Below are positions 59,401 through 64,000 of a DNA stretch of 64,000 nucleotides, piece by piece. Under the pieces are notes generated by a model, which ran no database searches, was not told the DNA's origin, and saw only the letters and a list, made by a program, of their open reading frames with translations. Positions within the stretch are counted from its first letter, which is position 1; every line of letters begins with the position of its first letter. The stretch is from the NCBI GenBank assembly GCA_964501185.1, contig CAZCRT010000010.1, positions 7,020-71,019 of the forward strand. Reading direction: 5' to 3'. This stretch comes from BS150m-G50 sp964501185 [NCBI: uncultured Bacteroidia bacterium] (GTDB lineage Bacteria > CAIWAD01 > BS150m-G50). Position numbers and translations under genes: made by a program.

Positions 59401-60742
59401 ATCTACTCTCAGCCTGAGTGCCAATGTAGTAAGTGCCGACGACATCAGTTTCCATTGCAAGGTCTCTTCAGAAACTAACTACGACTTCCTCCGTTTTTAT
59501 ATCGATGGCAATCAACGGGGTAGCTGGGATGGAGAACAGGGATGGCTCGAAGTCAGCTATCCGGTGACAGTCGGAGAGCATATTTTCAGCTGGACTTTTG
59601 ACAAGGACTATTCAGTGAGCAGTGGCAGCGATTGCGGCTGGGTGGACTACATCATCTTTCCACCTCTGGGAACGCCACCCGCACCTGCACTGGCAGTCGA
59701 TCCGGAGGAGTTTGTGGTATCGGTACCTGATGGTGGTTCCGATCAACGCGTTCTGACCATAAGCAACAACGGTGATGCTGATCTCAGCTATAACCTCTCC
59801 GTTACGGAAACCAGCCGCAATTTCCAGGATGATATGGAAAACGGAATTAACGGGTGGACTCATGACGGAACCGGCGATCTCTGGCATCAGACCACACATC
59901 GTTACAATTCCAGCAATCATTCCTGGTACCTGGGTAATGAAGGCAGCTGGGAGTACAACAACAATCAGCACTGCTGGCTCGTGAGCCCGGAATTCTATGT
60001 TGAACAGGGAGCACAATTCACCTTCCAGCACTGGATGGATGCGGAGATCTTCGATGGAGTGGAATCCTGGGACGGCGGTATCGTAGAGATATCCACCGAT
60101 GGCAGCAACTGGACACAGATCACACCGTCAGGCGGCTATCCGTATCAGATATATGACAATCCTGCTTCCCCCTTCCCGGCGGGAACACCCTGCTACGCCG
60201 GTGTAGATGTCGATTGGTCGATGGAGACTTTTAATCTGACTACTTACGCGGGACAGACCGCTCAGGTCAGGTTCCGTTTCGGCAGTGATGGTTATACGGT
60301 TGAAGAGGGGTGGTATATTGATGATGTCGCGATCATCGGCCAGTCTATCAACTGGTTGGAAGTACTGCCTGCCAGTGGTGTAATTCCACCCGGTAACGAA
60401 ACACCGGTGACTGTTACTTTTGATGGCAGCGATTATTCTGATATTACTCTCACCGGGCAGATAACAATACTTTGCAACGACCCGCAGCTACCGGAGATGC
60501 TGTTGCCGGTGACCCTGACTGTAGGTATTGAACCGGGAGAACCGATTAATGATCTGACTGTTACCGTCAATGGGCCGCTTATTTCCCTCAACTGGTCCGA
60601 AGCTCAAGGAGCGGCTTCATATAAAGTCTATGAGAGCGAGGATCCTTACAATGGCTGGACACTCATCGGTTCAACACCGGAAACCAGCTGGGACCTCCTT
60701 TACACCGGTGGCAACAGGTTCTATCATGTGACCTGGGAATAA
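56480..60742 (+). CDS. C25-family cysteine peptidase, copy B2
   Basis: A 1420-residue secreted protein with GAAGGAG before the start. Signal IALILSASLPCLTASAGA, then a domain shared with B1 (SIIVMDNCRTGGAAGAPALP) and the catalytic part: DMVIITSDALVASFEPLVEF, YVLLGGDGDSSG, YLNHLGHCNWNYM (His474) and YIVYSQGCICGAFNENDCISE (Cys510), then NRWCALELNLFGDPSLDIW. Beyond residue 700: two CARDB-like units, a MAM-like module matching A1 (EDFESGGFNSYDWVMSG, NIGDNQTSTLSLSANVV), an ASH-like segment, a second MAM-like module (WYIDDVAIIG) and the Fn3-like end (ISLNWSEAQGAASYKVYES). It ends before a good terminator. Probably exported by the same path as the other three. Confidence 0.88.
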   Translation: MRKLIRIALILSASLPCLTASAGAAVIEQLYTFERPQVTAEFNGSIIVMDNCRTGGAAGAPALPSFGVRLLLPAGEEAVSVNVFPGEPQLLAGNLQIAPNQEQLPFSYEGDIALIGENSEIYDRDKLFPAQYSTPVQTRFYRGHSVAFFQINPVRYNPVNGEVWWYPQLRVELRTAPTAEAATSFSQFYRSDQSTWNQLQGMVDNITLLEDYPVLPQDRIEDMDMVIITSDALVASFEPLVEFNNRRGIHTFIETTGWIYANVAGLDNQDRIRNYIIDCYQNLSIQYVLLGGDGDSSGDGNIIPYRGVKVTTNYLVRETDSNLPCDLYYGGLDGNWNSDGDGQYGEPSPEEADFIAEVHVGRAAVDNTTEAAIFVNKHISYQQSPVAADCDEVLLAGELLWDDSPGEWTFGRTYMEELRLGSSNHGYTTTGIDNPGQIGTLYDQYDYYPGAWSAASHLRPLLNNGVNYLNHLGHCNWNYMCRMYNSDITTGNFTNNGTNHGFYIVYSQGCICGAFNENDCISENWTVGIPTGAVAIISNSRYGWGYHYSTRGSSQYFDREFVDAIYGEGITSIARANDDSKVDCLPWITNDDMANRWCALELNLFGDPSLDIWTAEPGVLTADNNAAYIIGTGSFDVQTPGVAGALVALSFEGELVARDFTDALGNVSLVLNPEPLTAGEMELVITAHDYLEYSAAVSVIPPAGPYVVYESHAVDDTNGELNPGESPWLNITVNNCGVEIATDVTLTISETDDYVTILDNSEYLGDLPADNSATLIDAFQIQALPTLPDGHPVTFTLTAGSPDRETWESTFTVIGHTPDLVVGGVTVNDGDNNRLDPGETADIVVTVDNSGTGLAANVSGILSSGDYYITINSVIDNAGNLPGGDSGTLTYNVTAAPGTPIGRVILFAVDFSADGYSGSDNFNLTVGLILEDFESGGFNSYDWVMSGNAPWFINGGAFEGSWCAQSGNIGDNQTSTLSLSANVVSADDISFHCKVSSETNYDFLRFYIDGNQRGSWDGEQGWLEVSYPVTVGEHIFSWTFDKDYSVSSGSDCGWVDYIIFPPLGTPPAPALAVDPEEFVVSVPDGGSDQRVLTISNNGDADLSYNLSVTETSRNFQDDMENGINGWTHDGTGDLWHQTTHRYNSSNHSWYLGNEGSWEYNNNQHCWLVSPEFYVEQGAQFTFQHWMDAEIFDGVESWDGGIVEISTDGSNWTQITPSGGYPYQIYDNPASPFPAGTPCYAGVDVDWSMETFNLTTYAGQTAQVRFRFGSDGYTVEEGWYIDDVAIIGQSINWLEVLPASGVIPPGNETPVTVTFDGSDYSDITLTGQITILCNDPQLPEMLLPVTLTVGIEPGEPINDLTVTVNGPLISLNWSEAQGAASYKVYESEDPYNGWTLIGSTPETSWDLLYTGGNRFYHVTWE

Positions 60743-60772
60743 CCGGGAATAATTCTGTCAATTTTCAGTGAG

Positions 60773-60798
60773 CCCTCTGTTAACGCAGGGGGTTTTTT
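60773..60798 (+). terminator. Rho-independent terminator after peptidase B2
   Basis: CCCTCTG pairs with CAGGGGG (one U-G) around a six-base loop, followed by six T residues. It lies 30 bases past the B2 stop. Confidence 0.88.
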
Positions 60799-60823
60799 GC
60801 AGAAATGTATACCAAGATTACTC

Positions 60824-60852
60824 TGTGAACAGTTCACTCATTTTGTTATACT
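60824..60852 (+). promoter_or_regulatory. Possible promoter with palindromic operator for the TPR lipoprotein gene
   Basis: GTGAACAGTTCAC (60825-60837) is a perfect 6-1-6 palindrome overlapping the -35 position (TGTGAA) of a TATACT -10 hexamer at 60847-60852 with 17-base spacing. The arrangement fits a repressor or activator site, but the -35 match is weak. Confidence 0.4.
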
Positions 60853-60954
60853 CGAATCAATCAGCGTGACTCACTTCAACGTTCTGACAACAGGCTGAAA
60901 CCTGAAATGAGTATACGCAAACCAACAAAGCACTGACAAAGCAGGGGGTTCACG

Positions 60955-62055
60955 ATGAGTACGATTTCTTATCCACAACAGAGCTTACGCCGGGCATCAT
61001 TTATGGTGATGGCAATCTTCATTACTGCCCTGCTCTGGGCCTGCAGCGCCAACAAAACTTCTGTACAACAGGCATACGAACTCCGTATGCAGGGAGATAC
61101 AGATTCAGCGCAAACCATACTTGCTCAGATTGTTATCGATGATTCAAGCAACGCCGCAGCCTGGTTTGAGATGGCCCGGACGAAACATCATCTGGGGCTG
61201 GGTAATCCTCGTGCGCTGTTCGGTAACCTGGAAGAGCTGGTGAATGCCGCAGAAAAAGCCACCGTACTGGAACCTGATAATCTCACTTATGCCTGTTACT
61301 ATGGCTATATTTCCTTCTTCAACAGTTATATCGCCTTCATGGGGGATCAGGCTCTGGCACAGGAGCGAGTTGCAACAACAGTCGCTGTCTTCGAGCGGAT
61401 TATCGAGATGCAGCCGGAATTTCTCGAACCACGCCTGTTCCTGGTTGAATTACTCACTGCCCCGGCCGAACTGGGTGGTGATTCTCTCCTGGCACAACAA
61501 CAGGCCTCAGAACTGGCAGAGCTGGATCCGATTATGGGTGCCAGGGCGAATGAACTGCTGCTTCCGGATGAGATTAATCGAATAGCATACTGGAAAGATC
61601 TCCTGAATACCTATCCGGACGATGCCATGATTATTGAACAGCTCGGTAAGGCCTACCTTTATGAGAATCAGGTTGAAGAGGGTATGCGACAACTGGAACT
61701 GGCCCATAAAACCGCACCGGGTAATCACCTGCTGTTATTGGATATGGCCCGTTTCTATCTGATGACCAGTCGACAGGATACTTCACAGGTTATGACAGCT
61801 CTCCCCAGAGCTGCATCTGCTATTTATCGCTATCTGGATACCATGCCAATCAATCCGCTGCGTGCATTTGCAGTTAATATGCTGTCCTGGGTTAAAACAG
61901 GTCTGGATCTGGAACAGGAGGCTGCTGAGCTGCGGTTGGAAGCAGCGGAACTTGATCCCAGTGTTTCAAAAGCGTTCGGAGTACCACCATCGTTGTTGTT
62001 CAGCGGGTTGGAAGAAGTATCTCATTATCACAGCTACTTTTTCCGGCCGTTTTAG
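60955..62055 (+). CDS. TPR-containing lipoprotein
   Basis: A 366-residue protein. The N terminus has a long hydrophobic segment ending in a lipobox-like LLWACSANK, so it is probably a lipoprotein anchored by Cys of about residue 30. The rest is helical and TPR-like: AYELRMQGDTDSAQTILAQIVIDDSSNAAAWFEMARTKHHLG-type pairs, FLEPRLFLVELLTAPAELGG, IIEQLGKAYLYENQVEEGMRQLELAHKTAP. The family is not otherwise recognised. GCAGGGGG precedes the ATG. It sits alone after the peptidase array and converges with umuDC. Role unknown; TPR lipoproteins often help to assemble outer-membrane or secretion complexes. Confidence 0.75.
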   Translation: MSTISYPQQSLRRASFMVMAIFITALLWACSANKTSVQQAYELRMQGDTDSAQTILAQIVIDDSSNAAAWFEMARTKHHLGLGNPRALFGNLEELVNAAEKATVLEPDNLTYACYYGYISFFNSYIAFMGDQALAQERVATTVAVFERIIEMQPEFLEPRLFLVELLTAPAELGGDSLLAQQQASELAELDPIMGARANELLLPDEINRIAYWKDLLNTYPDDAMIIEQLGKAYLYENQVEEGMRQLELAHKTAPGNHLLLLDMARFYLMTSRQDTSQVMTALPRAASAIYRYLDTMPINPLRAFAVNMLSWVKTGLDLEQEAAELRLEAAELDPSVSKAFGVPPSLLFSGLEEVSHYHSYFFRPF

Positions 62056-62079
62056 GGGGAATCGGGCCGGATACAATAT

Positions 62080-63351
62080 CTACGTTGGTTTTATTGCAGA
62101 AACCACCGGTATATCAGTCCAACTGGTCGTATAACGGGGTGAACAGAATTGCCGTCGCATACTCCACTTCTGCTCAAGGCCGGCTGCCAGCAGACGCACG
62201 GTTCCCTGGCCATGCCGGTCATTGAGGATATCCAGGGAGTTCATTAACTGTTGCGTACTGTCACGGTCCTCCTGCTCAAACAGATTCTGATCCACCTGCG
62301 ACTGTGGAACCAGATCATCCAGCTGCACACCCACTTTACGATAGCGAAAACCTCTGCGATAGATCTGCTGCAGTAACTGTCCTGCCAGCCGGGCCAGCAG
62401 TGGTGTGCTCCATGTTGCCGCTGGTAATTCCTGTGACCGGGAATCGTAGTAGTGCGGCCCCTCACCAAAACGACCGGTCGTGAGATACACTGTCAGCATG
62501 CCGGTGGCCAGTTGTTCCCGCCTCAGTTTCAGCGCAGCGCGGGAAACATAATCAACCACCGCTTCACGCAGATCAGACAATCGCTCCACCGGTTTACTGA
62601 AGGAACGGGAAGAACCGACTGACGCGCGTGGTGAAGGTGCGTCTTCCATTGGCAGGCAGGAGATACCACGCAGCTCCCAGACAGTGCGCAAACCGGTCAC
62701 ACCCATTTCGCGCCTGGCCAGACTGTCATCCATATCACGCAGATCGAGTGCATTATTGACTCCCTGTTCACGCAGACGACGGCTGAGTTTGCGGCCGATA
62801 CCCCAGACATCCCTGATATCCACCAGGGAGAGCGCCAGAGCTGTATCCGGTAATGAATCGAAATTCATGACTCCATTTGCCCGCACCGATCTCTTGGCAA
62901 TCCGGTTGGCGATCTTGGCCAGTGTCTTGCTGGGACCTATACCGACGGAAACCGGAATTCCGGTCCATTGCTTTACAGTTTGCTGGATACGCCTTCCCTG
63001 ATGCTCGAGGGAATCATCCCGCTGCGGGTGAAGCTCCAGAAAGGCTTCATCAATAGAGTAAATCTCCAGGTGTGGTGTAAAACTGAAGAGGGTTGACATC
63101 ACCCGGCGTGACAGGTCGCCATATAGTGGATAATTGGAGGAAAACACCCGCACTCCCATTCGTTCCAACTCGTGGCGCACTTTGAACCAGGCACCACCCA
63201 TCTCCACCCCGAGCTGTTTGGCTTCAGCCGATCTGGCAATGATGCAACCATCGTTATTTGAGAGGACGACAATCGGAGTTCTTTCCAGCTCAGGTCTAAA
63301 GACCCTTTCGCAGGAAGCATAGAAGTTGTTGCAGTCAACCAGGGCAAACAT
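62080..63351 (-). CDS. umuC: DNA polymerase V catalytic subunit, UmuC-like
   Basis: A 423-residue Y-family translesion polymerase. The start FALVDCNNFYASCERVFRPE and PIVVLSNNDGCIIARSAEAKQLG match UmuC, SSNYPLYGDLSRRVM follows, and IYSIDEAFLEL near residue 100 carries the catalytic Asp-Glu. IPVSVGIGPSKTLAKIANRIAK and DVWGIGRKLSRRLREQG complete the palm and helix-hairpin-helix. The C terminus has the UmuC-specific little-finger region with YRKVGVQLDDLVPQ. The ATG at 63351 lies two bases after the umuD stop; a GTG one codon earlier is less likely. Function: error-prone synthesis past DNA damage in complex with the UmuD partner. Confidence 0.93.
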   Translation of the reverse strand: MFALVDCNNFYASCERVFRPELERTPIVVLSNNDGCIIARSAEAKQLGVEMGGAWFKVRHELERMGVRVFSSNYPLYGDLSRRVMSTLFSFTPHLEIYSIDEAFLELHPQRDDSLEHQGRRIQQTVKQWTGIPVSVGIGPSKTLAKIANRIAKRSVRANGVMNFDSLPDTALALSLVDIRDVWGIGRKLSRRLREQGVNNALDLRDMDDSLARREMGVTGLRTVWELRGISCLPMEDAPSPRASVGSSRSFSKPVERLSDLREAVVDYVSRAALKLRREQLATGMLTVYLTTGRFGEGPHYYDSRSQELPAATWSTPLLARLAGQLLQQIYRRGFRYRKVGVQLDDLVPQSQVDQNLFEQEDRDSTQQLMNSLDILNDRHGQGTVRLLAAGLEQKWSMRRQFCSPRYTTSWTDIPVVSAIKPT

Positions 63352-63353
63352 CA

Positions 63354-63758
63354 CTACACTGTATGAATGATCCGGGTAACCACACCCCAGATAGACTGTT
63401 CATCGGTAGCTGTTTCGTCACGGGCATAGCTCGCATCCGGTTCCGATACAAGGCATAGCTGGCCACGCAGTTTTCGCAATCGTTGCAGTTGCAGTTTACC
63501 ATCCTGGATCGCAACCACAATCCTGCCATTTTCCGGAGACAGGGAGCGATCCACAATCAATAGATCACCCGGATAGATACCGGCGCCCCGCATCTCATCC
63601 CCTGCTGCACGCATGAAGAAAGTGGCTGCAGGATGTTCAACCAGCAGACGATGCAGATCGAGTGTCTTCTCCAGATAGTCCGCTGCCGGTGATGGAAAAC
63701 CGGACGTCAGCTGTTCCACATTACTTCGCGACGTTAAACCGCTTTTGTCGCCATTCAT
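63354..63758 (-). CDS. umuD: UmuD-like protein with degenerate catalytic dyad
   Basis: A 134-residue S24-type protein from the ATG at 63758, which has GAGGGA at six bases; longer frames upstream only cover the repeat array. The match to E. coli UmuD begins exactly at Gly20 (SGFPSPAADYLEKTLDLHRLL; UmuD residue 25). The cleavage Cys-Gly is replaced by Ser-Gly, the catalytic Ser60 position is Glu55 (AGDEMRGAG in place of GDSM), and the Lys97 region reads KLQLQRL, with no Lys. So it should not self-cleave. The fold motif GDLLIVDRSLSPENGRIVVA is intact. Its first 19 residues are encoded by the local repeat. It may act directly as a UmuD'-like partner of UmuC. Confidence 0.88.
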   Translation of the reverse strand: MNGDKSGLTSRSNVEQLTSGFPSPAADYLEKTLDLHRLLVEHPAATFFMRAAGDEMRGAGIYPGDLLIVDRSLSPENGRIVVAIQDGKLQLQRLRKLRGQLCLVSEPDASYARDETATDEQSIWGVVTRIIHTV

Positions 63759-64000
63759 AATTCCCTCAATTCCCAGAGTTATCGTGCGACAAAAGTCATC
63801 CGGACGTGGATTGTTCCACATTACGCCGCGACGTTGTACCGATTCTCGCAGAAACACCTTCTGAATTCTGCGCACTCAAATTGCGAGAATCGCTTTTATC
63901 ACCATCAGAAAATTCGTTATCTGACCATCATCGAGTGATAAAACCAACCGCTTTTGTCGCCATTCATAATTCCCTCAATTCCCAGAGTTATCGTGCGACA
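63697..64000. repeat. Array of short direct and inverted repeats at the umuD 5' end
   Basis: A 55-base segment occurs at 63737-63791 and again, identically, at 63946-64000 (window edge); it includes the ribosome site and ATG of umuD. A second pair of about 41 bases (63700-63740 and 63800-63840) is about 85% alike and encodes the TSRSNVEQLTSG part of UmuD. Three inverted-repeat units of similar size occur: CTTTTGTCGC/GCGACAAAAG (63742-63751, 63786-63795), GATTCTCGCA/TGCGAGAATC (63841-63850, 63882-63891) and TTTTATCAC/GTGATAAAA (63894-63902, 63935-63943). The upstream copy of the umuD start reads into a stop after 16 codons. Confidence 0.75.

Noticed and set aside
63697-64000. CRISPR array or integron attC sites
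   Set aside because: Units have different stems, spacers are irregular and there is no cas or integrase gene. A GTTAAAC core-like heptamer occurs once, but no matching partner box is found at attC distance.
1-64000. tRNA or rRNA genes
   Set aside because: No stretch with tRNA cloverleaf signatures or rRNA sequence was recognised in the intergenic regions by eye; a covariance-model scan would be needed to be certain.

Overview
This window looks like a chromosomal segment of a Gram-negative (diderm), probably flagellated bacterium from an uncultured lineage near the FCB group (Cloacimonadota, Fermentibacterota, Delongbacteria or Electryoneota-like). The basis is lipid A genes (lpxB, lpxK), a nonulosonic acid flagellin-glycosylation operon behind a sigma-54 promoter, very large secreted gingipain-type C25 peptidases with a shared C-terminal Fn3-like module, and two microcompartment vertex proteins. 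Base composition is about 50% GC. The taxonomic placement is inference; no rRNA or ribosomal protein gene is present.

Region 1 (1-18.55 kb, minus strand). One tightly packed operon is read leftward from a sigma-54 (-24/-12) promoter at 18533-18548. In order of transcription it holds a small stand-alone Maf-like Rossmann protein, a sugar N-formyltransferase, the nonulosonate genes (CMP-transferase, synthase, hydrolysing 2-epimerase, CBS-nucleotidyltransferase, aminotransferase), then glycosyltransferases, TPR proteins and a DUF115/Maf flagellin glycosyltransferase. It runs off the left edge. Most junctions are 4-base ATGA or GTGA overlaps.

Region 2 (18.8-31.6 kb, minus strand). A housekeeping run rsmI-tmk-ctp-osmC-ggt-ICMT-lpxB-DUF374-lpxK-nadB, preceded by the pair lat-nadE.

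Region 3 (31.9-40.1 kb). On the plus strand: a 962-residue lipoprotein coupled to an outer-membrane barrel protein, then a sodium:solute symporter. On the minus strand: a four-gene operon of a 53-residue protein, phosphopentomutase deoB and two EutN/CcmL vertex proteins. The two sets are separated by remnants of a CACGAAGGACAC-type repeat.

Region 4 (40.9-60.8 kb, plus strand). A secreted MAM-like protein, a MurA with Asp at position 115, and four large C25 peptidases in the order A1-B1-A2-B2. Catalytic parts pair A1/A2 and B1/B2, whereas C-terminal modules pair A1/B2 and B1/A2. All five secreted proteins end in the same Fn3-like domain.

Region 5 (60.9-64.0 kb). A TPR lipoprotein (plus), then umuDC (minus). 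The UmuD homologue has lost its catalytic Ser/Lys dyad and its 5' end lies in an array of short duplications and inverted repeats.

The most striking signal that gene calls do not explain is the octamer GTGATACA. I count 29 exact copies on both strands between 2.5 and 33.3 kb, in several reading frames and between genes, where about one is expected by chance. I found none from 33.3 to 64 kb. It behaves like a DNA-level dispersed motif, such as an uptake-type sequence or another genome-architecture signal.
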